A program made the position numbers and the translations under genes. From Amoebophrya sp. A120 (taxonomy: Eukaryota > Sar > Dinophyceae > Syndiniales > Amoebophryaceae), in assembly GCA_905178155.1 (NCBI GenBank), contig CAJINV010000002.1, positions 4,769,709 through 4,833,708 on the forward strand: a stretch of DNA of 64,000 nucleotides, read 5' to 3'. Shown piece by piece: positions 11,210 through 22,654 of this stretch; positions within the stretch are counted from its first letter, which is position 1, and each line of letters opens with the position of its first letter. The notes beneath the pieces are model-generated. The model worked only from the letters and a program-made list of their open reading frames with translations. It did not search any database and had not been told where the DNA came from.

Positions 11210-12230
11210 GCACGAACTGATCGAGTGAATGTGTGTGCTCTTGCGCAGGGCTGGTATTTTTGCCTCAAAAAAGCAAGAGCTACACAAGGGGCGGGCGGAG
11301 TACCAACCTGTTCCCGTCGAAATCAAGATTTTTGATTCTGTGTCTCTCTTGAAATATGGCATGCTAGACAATTTTCTTGTGCGATAGAGGTGGATCTAAG
11401 CTCGGTTGTAGAACTACTTGAAACCGCACTGCTCGCTGCTGCGTAGGGTATCTGTAGTGACAGATCAGGAGTTCAACTCGTGTGCTGCTGCGCTTGCGTT
11501 ACAGAATCGAATTTGCGTCGCGGCACGCTACTTCATTACACATTCACATGTACATGTGCAACCATTATCACCCAAAATAAACGAAAGCAAGCCCCTACTG
11601 TCAATCCTTCTATACCCGGCCCTCGAGCTGATTGCTCTCCGGCCTGCCACGATGAGACTCCGGCCTCCCCCGGTGCGACTCTGGTCGGCCGCGGTGCGAT
11701 TCCGGCCGCCCCCGTGGATTTGAAGAGTCCGGGCGGGTGTCAAGTGCAAATCATATCATGTCTGGAAACTTGCAGGCATCAGTCACCGGTTACCCACCAC
11801 TTTGTTTGATGTTGATCACGATCTGTCATGCATATAAACCGCCTACGACGTGAAGCATTTGCTTTGCCAGGGGACGCTTCATTCATTAAGGTTGAAGCTC
11901 ACTTTTGCCGTCAATAGAAGTACGTCTCCATTGAATCAGTCTCCTGAAAAAAGGTAGCAGGAGAGCCAGCCCCATCCTAACTGCAATTCGTATTTTTCGG
12001 AGTTTCTCGTTTTCCAGATCTCCCAGACATCTAATTTGCACTGCGTAGCGAGTACTGTGGTGCGACTCCGGGCGGCTGAGGGCGGAAATCGGCCGCTGAG
12101 ACATTTCCTGTTGGTGCTTCTCATACCTGACAGAATGTTAAAAATTAAGTATCGTTTTGTCATGCGGGACAGGCACGGTGAAGCCATGCTTCTATCTCTA
12201 TGCGAAATACAGCATGAGGAATAACCATAA
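11210..12230. other. intergenic, no gene seen
   Basis: No convincing gene. At 11640-11715 a short GC-rich run repeats a unit like GGTGCGAYTCYGGYCGSC two to three times; a related copy occurs near 12058. Confidence 0.4.
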
Positions 12231-12900
12231 TTACGCTTCGCTGATTTTCCCTTCGAATTCTTCGGAGTCGTCCCCGTCATCGGACATAATGTAGCTGTCG
12301 TCCGACATCTTGTCCCGCGAAGAGGAGCTCTCCGGACCGACAAAGTATTGATCTCCTTAGTAGCGGGTGCCCTAGATGACACGAAACGGGCGCATGGTCA
12401 TGTTGCTCAAGAGATAACGATAATTGTGATGGCACACCCACAAGCACAACTACTGTCTTAAATGGTGCCACAAAAACAAAGAAATCACGCCATAAAGGAA
12501 GAGATAAAACAATTCGCTCTTCGTTTTTGCGGAAAAAAACACCACGACCGCGTTTACGCGCCCTCTTTGAATCCGTTTCGTCACGCGTGAATTAGGTGCC
12601 GCCGTAAGCAACTTATAGGTCCATGCTCCTCCATCAATACCTCGTGCGAGATGCGTCCACTGGAGTGACAACGATCAGAGGGGAGTGTTGAACTACAAGA
12701 GTGTTCTGCGGCTCTCGCTCTTGTCCGCGATCTACTTCATCTTTCTGATTCTCTGGCTGCCGGACACGTGTAAATGTAACTCACCACTTCCTCGTCGTCC
12801 ACACAAAGACGGCAGCAGTACGTAGGGCAAGAACCGCAACCAAGAAGTATAAATGTGTTTTTTTCCGGACATGCACATGTTTGATGCACACTGGAACAAA
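12231..12900 (-). pseudogene. decayed fragments of a HAD-like gene plus a short reading frame
   Basis: The stretch 12660-12830 matches the middle of the intact HAD-like gene (27745-27910) at DNA level. It retains a frame reading VDRGQERE and QHSPLIVVT against EAGRGQEPE and QHSSLIVIT, but with stops and no motif I. Immediately downstream, 12235-12555 matches 20215-20485, including a small frame at 12308-12231 that starts MSDDSYIMSDDGDDSE and ends after 25 residues. It looks like a broken duplicate. The 25-codon frame could still be expressed, but its continuation present in the 20k copy is missing here. Confidence 0.6.
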
Positions 12901-13619
12901 AGAAAAGCCCTTCGCAGACACACCCGCAGATCTGCGCAGTTCCTCTGCGACGCCTCAGCGGAAGCATTAGCGCGAGCTCGTTTACTTTCTTTGTTTCTGT
13001 TCTTCCTCTTCGCGTTGTCGCTGGCCCGCTGACATAAGGTAAGGCGAAACAAACTGTGGTAGTCATTCAATGAATCGCTCGCGGTTAAGAGTGAAGACAG
13101 TTCGAGAAGGTTCTGCGTTTTCGGCCACAGTTTTGTCTGCACAAGCAGAGAGGACAGGGGACTTCAGACTTCTATGTAAAATAATTGTGGTGAAGTGTCA
13201 AGGAAAAAGGAAACAAAACAAAAAAGGGCATAGAGATTAGTAGTAATGTTGAAGCGAAAGGCATTGCCACAATCCTTCCACTTGTACAAGAACAGGAAGT
13301 AAGTTTACTATAATTGACTACCATGATCATCTTGTTACTTAGAAACATTTTAAACGATTTGGAAAACTTCCATTTTTCGCGAAGACGAAAAGAGGGGAGA
13401 GAGTAGTTGATTTTATGCTGTTTATTGTGTCAAACTATGCATAGATAGGTATGCGCTTCGCTTTGACCACTTGCTCAAAAAATTATTGTTCTATCTTTCA
13501 AAACTTTCCCCACCTCCCTTCTTGGGTACACTTCTTGCTGATTGCCGATCTGGTCCGAGGACGACGCACAATTTCATCTTCTTCAGCCTGAAGCGACTCT
13601 CTTAGTTACTTACTTCTTG

Positions 13620-14252
13620 TTAGCGTCGTAGCCACTGGTAAAAAAGCTGCTGATTCGAATTCTTAATATCTGGATGTTGTGAAACTAATTTTGTAAATAA
13701 TTCCTTTTTCTGGCCGTTCGCTAGTGGAGGCGAAATGTTCCAAAGATAGTCGAGATCTTGCCTCCCTTCTTTGGAAATGAGATCAAGAGATACCTGCCGT
13801 TGCCGTGCCGTCGCTTCGCATGCTCTGCGAACGGTATCCGTTGCCTCGCCGAGTGCCTGGAGCGCTTGCAGTTTTATCTCTCCACTTGGGAAACACAATG
13901 CGGAATCAGCCCCCTCGTTCCGTTGCGCACGAAATGTCACGAAGGGTAAACCAGGGTCGTCACAGAGCTTATCAGACTCGTGCGTGTCGTAGGCAAAGTT
14001 CACTACGGCGGTGCCATCATCGCGACCCGTCCCTGGCCGACGTGACGGCAACCAAACGAAAATTTCTGCTATAGCTAGTGCAAGCGTCGTAATTGCTGGA
14101 TTCTGATTCACCGGACCACTTCTAGCGGAGTACTGTGCAAATAGGTCGAGGGGGACAAATTGCAAAAGCCAGAAGCTGACGCGCTTTACCGAAGTCGGAT
14201 GCAACTCATTTCTCTCGTCATAGAAAGGTTTGGGCTGCGAAATTTTCAACAA
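13620..14252 (-). CDS. unknown protein, 5' end unresolved
   Basis: A 210-codon open frame ending in TAA at 13620. It reads like protein throughout: a hydrophobic part (VSFWLLQFVPLDLFAQYSA), a second hydrophobic helix (TTLALAIAEIFVWLP), then a charged C-terminal part ending in a helix (QQLFYQWLRR). There is no ATG at its upstream end. A likely acceptor AG lies just before CCCAAACC near 14235, so it is probably the last exon of a longer gene. The two hydrophobic stretches suggest membrane association. No family is recognised. Confidence 0.5.
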   Translation of the reverse strand: MLKISQPKPFYDERNELHPTSVKRVSFWLLQFVPLDLFAQYSARSGPVNQNPAITTLALAIAEIFVWLPSRRPGTGRDDGTAVVNFAYDTHESDKLCDDPGLPFVTFRAQRNEGADSALCFPSGEIKLQALQALGEATDTVRRACEATARQRQVSLDLISKEGRQDLDYLWNISPPLANGQKKELFTKLVSQHPDIKNSNQQLFYQWLRR

Positions 14253-14254
14253 TT

Positions 14255-14890
14255 TGCAAACACGAGCCTGCCTGGGTTCTCAGGTGGATTAGCCCCAGTA
14301 GTTGCAACCCACTACTTACTTTCTTTAGAAGACCCTATCGATCTGTACTATTTGATTTTTTCAGCGCTTCATTCTCATAGCAAAGCGTGCACCCTAACCC
14401 TTGTTGAGCTGATATCTTACCACTAGGAGCCGCCTAAGCGAAGGTAATGATGCCGCGGCGGCTCTTGTTTGGAGGTATTAGCGCTCTCGGGCATTCCAGC
14501 GAAGCGAAGTCGTCAGAACAATCTATTCACTCTGTCTGGAATACCTGCCGGGCACAAAAATAATTGCATCGACGAGGGGGATTCAATTCTACGAACGCCA
14601 GCAATTTTTGTAGCCAGCCAAGATGCCGCTTGGGGTCACGCCAATCCGCGCCTTTGATTGGCAGCTGGGGCTTGGTACGGCTGCCTCCCAATCAAGATCG
14701 CAGCTAGTAAAGCTCGCCAACTGTCTGAATCCAAATTGGAACCCTCCCCCACATGCTATAGCCGCGCCTGGGGGGCATTGCCAGGGACACCCGCTTGGGC
14801 GCGTAAATTAATTCGGGTCAATAGCCTGCAGGCTGGGTGGTGTTTCGATACACACGAGTGCATTCTCTTTTTTGCTGGATTATGTTAGCA
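14255..14890. other. no gene assigned
   Basis: A possible upstream donor GTAAGT (minus strand) sits near 14315. There are short hairpins: GAGCCGCC paired with GGCGGCTC around 14428-14465, and an imperfect palindrome at 14656-14694. No convincing coding frame. Confidence 0.3.
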
Positions 14891-14897
14891 AACCCGC

Positions 14898-16865
14898 CTA
14901 GCGGATTTTGCAATCTGTCCTTTCATAAACGTAATTCTCGATACTGGTTTGGCGAGTAGCTGCAGCTCGATGTTGATTTTGCAGATTTCTCGAAGCCGTT
15001 GTTCCTCCTGATGACGAGTCGCTCGGTGAGACGTCGTAGCTCCGACAATGAGGACTGATCAGCGTTCGTCTATGTCTCTCGCATATGTCAGGCGTGCTTT
15101 GAACCCAGGTGACCGCTTGTGCCAGCGTAAAGCCTTTCAGGTGAACCGACGAGCTTCGACCATGTATTGAGGGGAGCACACCACTCGGACCGCAAGCAAT
15201 TTTCACTGGCTGTACCGCATCGGAACTTTTATTGCGCTTCCACCTGTAAACGCACAACTTTCCTTCGTTCTTGGCTATAGCGAGGTGTTCGTCTGGTTTT
15301 TCTCCTTCTGTGGCAACATGCCAAAACCAGGGGCTCCCAGGTGCATGAGCATGTAAACGCTCGTTGATGAAGGCATAAAGCGCTGGGCGAACCTGTCGAT
15401 GGTACTGCTCGTTCCTGGTTGTGATATCATTTACAAACTGGTCACTGTCCCCGAAGTGCGTGTTTAGGGAACGAGCTATCCTCTGGGCATAGGAGTCCGC
15501 GCCGGCGAAGCTGTCGTCACCGTTGGAATTGTTCCAGTCTCGAGTCAAGCCACCAACAACCGTGGAAGCCACTTGAGTAATATGCGCCTCTGCAGCATTT
15601 CGGAACACATGCCCGGGAAGACTTGCGAGCACGAGATTGAAGTCTGTGCCGCCCCGCCGCGACGACGGCACTGTGAATACATTACTATCGCTTAGCGGAA
15701 TCGCTCCGTGGACATCGAAAAAGTACGCACCACAAAGCGGGTGCGTCGGGTCAAGCTCCACTAACTCCTGTGCTTGTTTCTCGAATAACACATTTTCAAA
15801 CCACACTTCGTGGGAATTCTTCGGCAGAAACTGCTCTAAGCACCCCCCTTCCGGGCAATTAGTCAAGCCGCCCATCAAACCTTCTCCACCCTGCTGTGCA
15901 CCAAGCTGAAACATGGAGGATTCTGCAGCAACGCTCGTGATCCCCATACCACCTGTTTGCCTGCCAGTCACATCTGTCCCTATCTTCGCACCATTGGCTA
16001 GTATCAGCGAGCCCCCTGCTTGAGCAGTGTCTTTCACTGTTCGTGACAAAGGATCCAGCTCAAGCGAGGCAGCGGAGAACTGCACACTTGTGCGCTCTTG
16101 TGACGTCGTCCAGGCAGCAATCTGGTTTAGGAGTAAGTTAGCATTCAAGGAATACAATGTCTGTGAAGATTGTTGCAATTGCATGATTATGTTTTACGAT
16201 ACTTGTTACTGGCACTTCATTGATGGCGCAAGATCAAGAAAGGAACAACCAAAAAGAAGCATCGCGGTCCAAACCTGAGGCCAGCCGGCAGTGCATCTCC
16301 AGACCAAAAAGCTGACGCTCCCCGTGGCGACCACCAGCACCCCGGACAGTACTAGAATCCGCTTTGGCGTTGCAGAACGCGTTCCCTCCGGTTCGGCGCG
16401 CTTCGACGCCGATCTCGACGGGGTCGCAGGTTCATTGGAGGGGAAAATGCCATTGGATTGGCTCGCCTCATTCCCGGAGTCCTCGCCCGGCCGCGATGTC
16501 GAGACCAAAGTGGTTTTGCTGGTGCTGCTGTTGTCCTCTTTGTCGGGCAAACAACTAGTGGTCGAATTATTTTCTTGCGGAACAAGGAGAGCGGACCTGA
16601 TCTGTTCAAAGTCGCCGTTCTTGTCTTCTCCCGCAGAAAGGACGCACTTGCTTGACGTTGAGGAAGACAAAGATTTGCTGTTGCTCTCGCTCTCCTCTTC
16701 TTTTTGCATCGCATGAGTTTGCGTGGTCGGTGCCTTGTCTACTGAAGATGTTTGCCAGAAAAGTCGGCTCCAGAGAGAGCTCCTCCCACACACTTGCTCT
16801 TGGTGTTCGCGCTCCGGACGATTTTGCGAAAGCGAATGGTGCTGCGACAATTGCTTTTCCGTCAT
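14898..16865 (-). CDS. single-anchor membrane protein, two exons
   Basis: Exon 1 runs from the ATG at 16865 to about 16203, exon 2 from about 16158 to 14898. The 46-47-nt intron lies between two CAG copies and contains an in-frame stop; its borders are GT-CA or TA-AG, so it is non-canonical. Exon 1 encodes a Ser/Glu/Lys-rich cytosol-like part of about 165 residues. Next come a basic residue cluster and a hydrophobic anchor (LVLSGVLVVATGSVSFLVW), then a second hydrophobic patch. Exon 2 encodes about 415 residues with several Cys and Trp residues and a folded-looking core (PTHPLCGAYFFDVHGAIPL; SPWFWHVATEGEKPDEHL). This is the layout of a type II membrane protein with an outside or luminal C-terminal domain. 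No family is recognised. Confidence 0.6.
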
Positions 16866-17159
16866 CAAGCCTCGCCATTTGGCAGCGAGGAGGATTGTGT
16901 TCTCATCTTCCTCGTCTTTCGTCTAGAGCAGAAAATTGCAGCGCTAGTATTGGTACACACACTATGCATAGAAGCGTCTAGTAAAGTATATATTTTGAAC
17001 TCCATTGTCATCTTCTGTTCCCACATGCATTCTGCCTACTTAGTCCGGTGACTACTTTTGTTCTTTTTCTTTGCAGCCATCGAAAAACCCCAGTGGGCTC
17101 TCTAGTACGCAATGGATTGATGCCAAGACATTCCTGACTCTCAATCTGAAAGCGCATCC

Positions 17160-17275
17160 GCATCCATCTTCGAGAAGAATGGCACTTTTTCCTTCGTATC
17201 CAATGGCACTTTTTCCTTCGCATCCAGCTTCGAGAAGAATGGCACTTTTTCCTTCGACGCATTATGCGTCGAGAA
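17160..17275. repeat. short tandem repeat
   Basis: The unit AATGGCACTTTTTCCTTCG occurs three times, twice preceded by CTTCGAGAAG. It lies just downstream of the stop of the basic-protein gene at 17328. Confidence 0.8.
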
Positions 17276-17327
17276 AATGCAACGAAAAATAAATCTGCAT
17301 GGCGAGTACGGAACTTGTCAAGACGTA

Positions 17328-18044
17328 TCAACATGGGCACCCACTAACGCCAAGTTTTGTCATTTTTTGATACTCCGTGTCGGTAATTTTGTTCGCATGC
17401 TCGTCAGAGTCTTCGTCAGGAACCGGAGCGGGCAGAGCGGGCGTGTTCCGCATCGAACGAGAGCCGGACTGTGTTTCACTGGCGTTGGTCTTCTTCTTGC
17501 AGCCAGAATTTTTATTTTTGCCCTCTTTTGGTTCTGCTGCAGGAATGCTTTTGGGATGCTTCAAAACAGGACTAGTGGCGCAGGATGCGATGGTAGTTTG
17601 ATTCTTCTCTGGCCCGCGCTCCTTCGTTGCCGCTTTTGCGCGTGCGGCAATTCTGATGTTTTTTTTACGCGCCGAGCTTGTCGATAGTCCGGATGGATTC
17701 GCCTTGGCTTTACTCACGCTAGAACTGCTCGCAGAACTGAGCAGCGTGCTCTTAACGCTCATGCTGTTCATACAGGCAACAGCGGTGTCTGCGAAGTCTT
17801 TCGTAGGCTTCCCGCCAATATCTTGAACCCGCATGCTAGCTTTTCCTGCTCCTGGTCGTGGTGGACCATTTTGCGCGGCCATGTTCCGAATTTTCGGTGG
17901 AACACCTACTCGTCCGGCTTGGATTTTCATCTTTTCGACCTCATTTCCAGCCTGCTCCGTACGCCTTACTTGCGGTTGCGGTGCTGGCTGGAGAGTGTCA
18001 AGCGTGTCTTTCTTCTTCCGCGGGGCTTGCGTTGCAGGTGGCAT
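17328..18044 (-). CDS. basic Lys/Ser/Ala-rich protein, single exon
   Basis: Intact 238-codon frame from ATG 18044 to the stop at 17328. It is rich in Lys, Ser, Ala, Thr and Pro, with clusters such as PRKKKD, ARKKNIRIAARAKAATKERG and CKKKTNA. Near the C terminus there is an acidic patch (PVPDEDSDEHANK), then a tail with two Cys (SGCPC). Composition suggests a nuclear or nucleic-acid-binding protein, or an intrinsically disordered one, but no domain is visible. No intron is needed. It sits head-to-tail between the anchor protein (14898-16865) and the duplicated HAD-like region. Confidence 0.55.
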   Translation of the reverse strand: MPPATQAPRKKKDTLDTLQPAPQPQVRRTEQAGNEVEKMKIQAGRVGVPPKIRNMAAQNGPPRPGAGKASMRVQDIGGKPTKDFADTAVACMNSMSVKSTLLSSASSSSVSKAKANPSGLSTSSARKKNIRIAARAKAATKERGPEKNQTTIASCATSPVLKHPKSIPAAEPKEGKNKNSGCKKKTNASETQSGSRSMRNTPALPAPVPDEDSDEHANKITDTEYQKMTKLGVSGCPC

Positions 18045-18599
18045 CTTCGTGGTGCGGCGGGTGGTGGCACTTAGGCTGGAGAAGATGATGAAGTCTGGAA
18101 TCCTTTCCTGATCTTCTCAGAGACCTACGTACAGTTGGTTGCTACCTGGTGCAGAGATAAAAAGTTATACTTGTAGCTGTGACGAAGTAAACGTAACAAA
18201 TCAAATTTTGTTCGGGGTTGTACCGTGGAGCGACAAGCCTTCGGTGCGAACGGGGAGGCGCAACGCACTAAGGGGTTTTTGCTTTTGGTACTGCGTTACC
18301 ATTTCTTGATAATGATAAATTCCTGAAAGAGATTGCAAGAAAAGTTGGTAGCCACGCCGCGAAGAAGCCCAACACTTCCTTGAATTCAAGACCGAGCTGT
18401 CTCACCACGACGAAGTAGTAGTAAAGGTAAACCCAAAACAAAGACATTTCTTCCCGCTAAAGACGGAGCAGATCACTAGCAGGGGCCGAAAGCTAGGAAG
18501 ATGAGGATGACCGGTACGAACGCAAACCGAAAGAGCAAAATAAGTAACTTGACCACTTCGCTAGTACGGAACGCCATGACAAGTTCAAAGTCAAGGAGA

Positions 18600-19703
18600 A
18601 GCGAACGACTCTACACATGACCTGCAATCAGTACGAGAAATTTGGACGAACCGACACACTCACTGCTGTCATTCTTATCTTTTACCGGCACGATGACGAA
18701 GATGATTCGCTTGCAAAAGCAAATGGGCCCTCTCTACATACAATCATGACGCTCCATTGCCGAAAGCCAAAGCAGGTGGATATGCAAACCGAGACACGAA
18801 AGGCTGGAAAAACCGATATCTATCGAAGAGCTGAAGGCTGTATCAACGAAAAGAAAGACAGTGCAACAGCGGCTTTCTTGACGACAAGAAAAATAGCGCT
18901 AAGTTGGAACTGCAGTGGGGGCTAAAGCTGGGTTAAGAACACACACCACACGAGGACTGGCTTCGGTCTTGTGGTCGACCCGTTCCTAATCTAGGCTGCA
19001 GTTCCGCGACGATAGTTTAGACTTTAGAATTTCACCAGTTCCAAGGAATAAAAACGCTCCATCTCCTGGTCCTGCTACTCCTTTTCTGTAATGTCAAAAA
19101 AGACTACATGATAACGCCAACTTCCACAGCGAGCTGTAGCTAATGCTTCCACTTGATGCGCTTGCTCGCACCAGTCGAAGTCGAACTGCGGGAGTAGAAG
19201 TGCAAGAACATCACAAAGTTTCCGTTCGAAAATCCGCAGCTTGCATCGACCTCGTCCTGATCGGAACCCATCCATCATGACCTCGTAGCTGACGGCAAGA
19301 GGAAAGTCTCCTGCTCCGTTCGAGACCAGACAGGAACGGTTTCGACCAAAAGTAAAATTTTACACGTAGGATCATTCCAGCGCAGGCCGTGCTTCTTATT
19401 CTTAACCTTCAGATGTATACTTTCGCTTTGTTTATATTTCTCTCTCCAGGTCGAAGAAAGAAGGCAAACGGCAAAGCAGTCCATAGCCATTCCGGCCCCG
19501 AACAGGGCAAAAATCAACAGCGACTTCCCACACCACAAATCAAGCGTCGAGCGTAATTACTTCGCTTTCACAAAGTCATATCCCAGCGCAGAAGCGGATC
19601 AGTCTGCTTTCCTTCTTGTCCTTATCGCTATCGATCCTTCGCGTTCTTCTTCTTGTTGACACTGGCACCAGCTAAGTACTTTTGGTACTTACGTACTGAT
19701 ACT
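18600..19703. repeat. degenerate segmental duplicate of 26300-27059
   Basis: Blocks match 26300-27059 in order. Near 18610-18650 and 26330-26370 both have ACGACTCTAC and AATTTGGACGAACCGA. Near 19495-19540 and 26870-26920 both contain CAACAGCG followed by similar sequence. Near 19600 and 26985 both have ATCGATCCTTC. The match continues into the coding copies (19704-20220 and 27060-27620). No gene is supported within this stretch. Confidence 0.65.
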
Positions 19704-20261
19704 TTACCTTCGCAATATGTAGTCCACGTGGTTTTTATCCCTCTCCGGCACAGCAGGCTCTGCACCTTCTCCATAATAATCTCCGTCTTCCCTTCCTTTC
19801 AGCGGAACCCAAACCAGCTTGATGCGCTCTCGTTCCTGGGGTGACAATTGCCGGCTGCATTGCCGTAAAACGCGCAGGTTGTCATCAAGAAGAAAGATTC
19901 TATTTCCACAGGGCCGTGAAGGTGAGATTGAGGCTGAAAGTCCGGTGGAGTCTGCGCTTCTTGTCAACGACGCAATCCCGGTGTTCTTTCCCTCACCGCA
20001 GGTACCGGTCTCCTGCCTCCTTGAACGTCGAGATCGCGAACGCTTCCGAGCTTGTGGTCGTCCACAGTTTGTAGTTCCAGTTTCAGGAACAGCGACAGGC
20101 ACCGCCGGGGCAACCGAGTCGGAGTCACGAATCTTGGGGTTCATTACCTTCTTGCAACTAGAAAGTCTTGGTCGTCGAGAAGTCCCGTCCAAGAACTGGC
20201 GTAGAACCTCGAATTCCGAGTCGTCCCCGTCGTCGGACATAATGTAGCTGTCGTCCGACAT
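19704..20261 (-). CDS. chimeric HAD-like paralog lacking the catalytic N-terminus
   Basis: From ATG 20261 the frame encodes 185 residues: a short acidic start (MSDDSYIMSDDGDDSE), then 170 residues nearly identical to the C-terminal part of the HAD-like protein at 27060-28064. That part includes the conserved LLDDN element (motif IV-like) and the end NHVDYILRR. Motif I (DFDGV) and motif II (LIVITAN) of the intact copy are absent, so catalytic activity is not expected. The acidic start belongs to a different segment that is also present at 12235-12555, so this gene is a fusion of two duplicated pieces. The frame is open further upstream to 20882, but that part is Arg/Cys-rich and low in protein character, so I chose the ATG that opens the duplicated segment. 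Confidence 0.55.
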   Translation of the reverse strand: MSDDSYIMSDDGDDSEFEVLRQFLDGTSRRPRLSSCKKVMNPKIRDSDSVAPAVPVAVPETGTTNCGRPQARKRSRSRRSRRQETGTCGEGKNTGIASLTRSADSTGLSASISPSRPCGNRIFLLDDNLRVLRQCSRQLSPQERERIKLVWVPLKGREDGDYYGEGAEPAVPERDKNHVDYILRR

Positions 20262-20269
20262 CTTGGCCA

Positions 20270-22650
20270 GCAAAGAGGAGCTGCTCTCCAGACGAGGTAT
20301 GGCTTGCTCTAGTAGCAGTTGCCCTAGATGACACGAAACGGGCGCATGGTCATGTTGCTCCAGAGATAACGACAATTGTGATAGCACAACTGCTGTCTTA
20401 GGTGGTGCCACAAAAACATAGAAATCACACCGTGACGGAAGAGATAAAACAATTCGCCCTTCGTTTTTGCGGAAAAAACACCTCGACCGCTTTGCTGTGC
20501 GAAATCCTCTCTCGGTTTTGCGCGGATTGTGAGGGGGAAAAACGTTTTGCATTTGCGCCGTAAATGTTGTTGAAATTCTTGTTCTCGTCTCTGGTGATCT
20601 CTCCTGATAGATTCTGTGGAAAAATATGAACTTCCACTCCCGATCGTGATCTCTCGGACACAGCAGCAGAGCTGATGTCCGTACAGGTTCATCACTGTGC
20701 CTGCGCCGCGGACAGAACGGATCTGAACGCGGATCCTCCTGACATGTTCCGTAGGACACCCCTCTGCGCTCGTTCGTACTACCCAACAATCGTGGCTGGG
20801 AGAGAGTATGCAACACGGACCCCCCCTTACCACATCCGTTCTGCCGCACTGCGGGTGAAACTGAAACTACAGGCCGATGCACTCAAATTGAATCTCTCAT
20901 ATGAATGGCGCTTACCCGCTGCCTTTTTCTTAGTTGCACTAATTACATGTCGTTCCCTGCACTATGCTAGGATTGAGACTGAAGATGGAGACTTCATGAA
21001 GGCTTCGCCACTTCTTCTTCCTAGAAGTGTCAATCTCTCTCTTTCTCTCTCTCTCTCTCTCTCGCTCTCTCTCTCTCCCTTCCCGGTCACAGATTCCTAA
21101 CGACCGAGATAAAAAAACTGGCCATTTAGCTGCCTCCTCAGATCTGCACAACTACATTCAATAAATTGCAAAAGCAGACAGTTGCCTATCCCCAATTCGA
21201 CTATTGAATCAGGAACACACCGGGTCTAAATGTAAATCCGTGAGCTCAAAGAGCCAACGAGGCGCGTCTTCCACACCTGCGCAGCGGATGATGAGAATCG
21301 GTAATGAAATACAGTTCGTAGTGGAAAATATCCATGTCGATGTTTTGAAAAATTCAAGAAAGAGAACAAGAAAGGCGAGGGCCGGAGTAAGTGAGACTAG
21401 TGATGGGAGTGGTGCGAGAAAAGTCCTCATTGATTTATCGATATTGCGAGCTTCTTTAAGTCCTACAAAAACAAAAAGTCAACATGATATGAAAAATGAA
21501 AATAAAAAAGGAAAGCAATTTGATACGTGCACGCCTCTACTTTAGGTGAGCGAAATGCTGTGAACATGTGAAAAGCCGAAAGGCGGAGCACCCGCGGAGC
21601 TTACTTCAATCTCCGACCAGATGCCTAATCCCTACTTCGTCTCCGGCGTTGCAAAATCATGTTGAACAGAAGAACAATACTGAGCCTGACCACAGGCTGC
21701 TAGTGGCTTAATAAAAATATTGATATTATACAAACGCCACCAAGCGCCGTGATCAAATCGATTGCTTCACTCCCGCCTTGCTTTGTCACCTAAATCTTCT
21801 GAAGGTGCAAGTTAGAATTAAGTTTACAGCCGCAAGAAATACATATAGATACTCTGACTCTGTTCTGCTCCTGCACTAAATTACAGCATCGAACACTATT
21901 GGGGGTGCCAAAGTGTTGCACTGTAAGAACCACCTCGCAAGAGAAAAAAAAATAATATGAAGCGAAAAAAGGAGAAAAGTCAAATACGTGATTGATAAAG
22001 CAAAATGTAAAGGAGTTTGTTAAAGAGCAAAAAACGTTTGAACGAAGTGCGCAAGAAAGACAAAGATATCGAGATAGATTGGGCGCATTATCGGTTTCGG
22101 TGCTAGAAAGAGATGAAGAATCCTTTGTCGTCATTACTATTACGCGGCTCTTTAAGTATAAGTGGTAAAAAAAAAAAAATTGCCTAGTGAAGTTTCTCCG
22201 GTGAGTCTTGTAGCACTTTGTTTAAGTATATAATAGTATGTGAAAACGACCGGAACGGGAGGGAGGACAAAAAAAAAAAAAATGCATTTAGAAAACAATA
22301 AGTACGGAGCAACTCACAGATGAAGCGCGCGCCGTTGAGGACCATCTTCGCCGCGGCTCATTCATTTCATCTCGAAAAACTAACCTACGCCAGCCTTCTC
22401 AAAATGTAGCAGATGTCGGCACACAGCAAATGCGTGTCGGGACAATCAACAAGACAGCAGGTTGCATGCGCTCAGACATACACCACAGGGTGTCTGCTTG
22501 CGGTCGACGGTGTCGCAGAGAAGATCGACTCTTGAAACAGACTGAGAAAGCTGCGGCCGCCGGCTTCCTGCGGCAAAGTCATTGCCGAAAACACGTGGAC
22601 AGCGCCGGGCGGCGGCGGCGGGCCACCCCCCTGTAAATGCTGGCGGGCAT
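20270..22650. other. intergenic, no gene supported
   Basis: Holds the upstream part of the duplicated segment shared with 12235-12555 (to about 20485), a CT microsatellite, and A/T-rich sequence with poly-A runs near 22170 and 22270. A plus-strand frame at 21204-21545 (113 codons, basic) is open but not convincing. Confidence 0.4.
21034..21080. repeat. CT microsatellite
   Basis: About 45 bases of almost pure CT dinucleotides with two or three interruptions. Confidence 0.95.
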
Positions 22651-22654
22651 AGGC

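Noticed and set aside
11528-11749. Minus-strand frame with repeated GGGRNRTAADQSRTGGG
   Set aside because: The pattern comes from the short GC-rich tandem repeat; no exon context.
20262-20882. Upstream extension of the chimeric HAD-like frame
   Set aside because: Open but Arg/Cys/Ser-rich; the duplicated segment shows that the ATG at 20261 starts the shared protein part.
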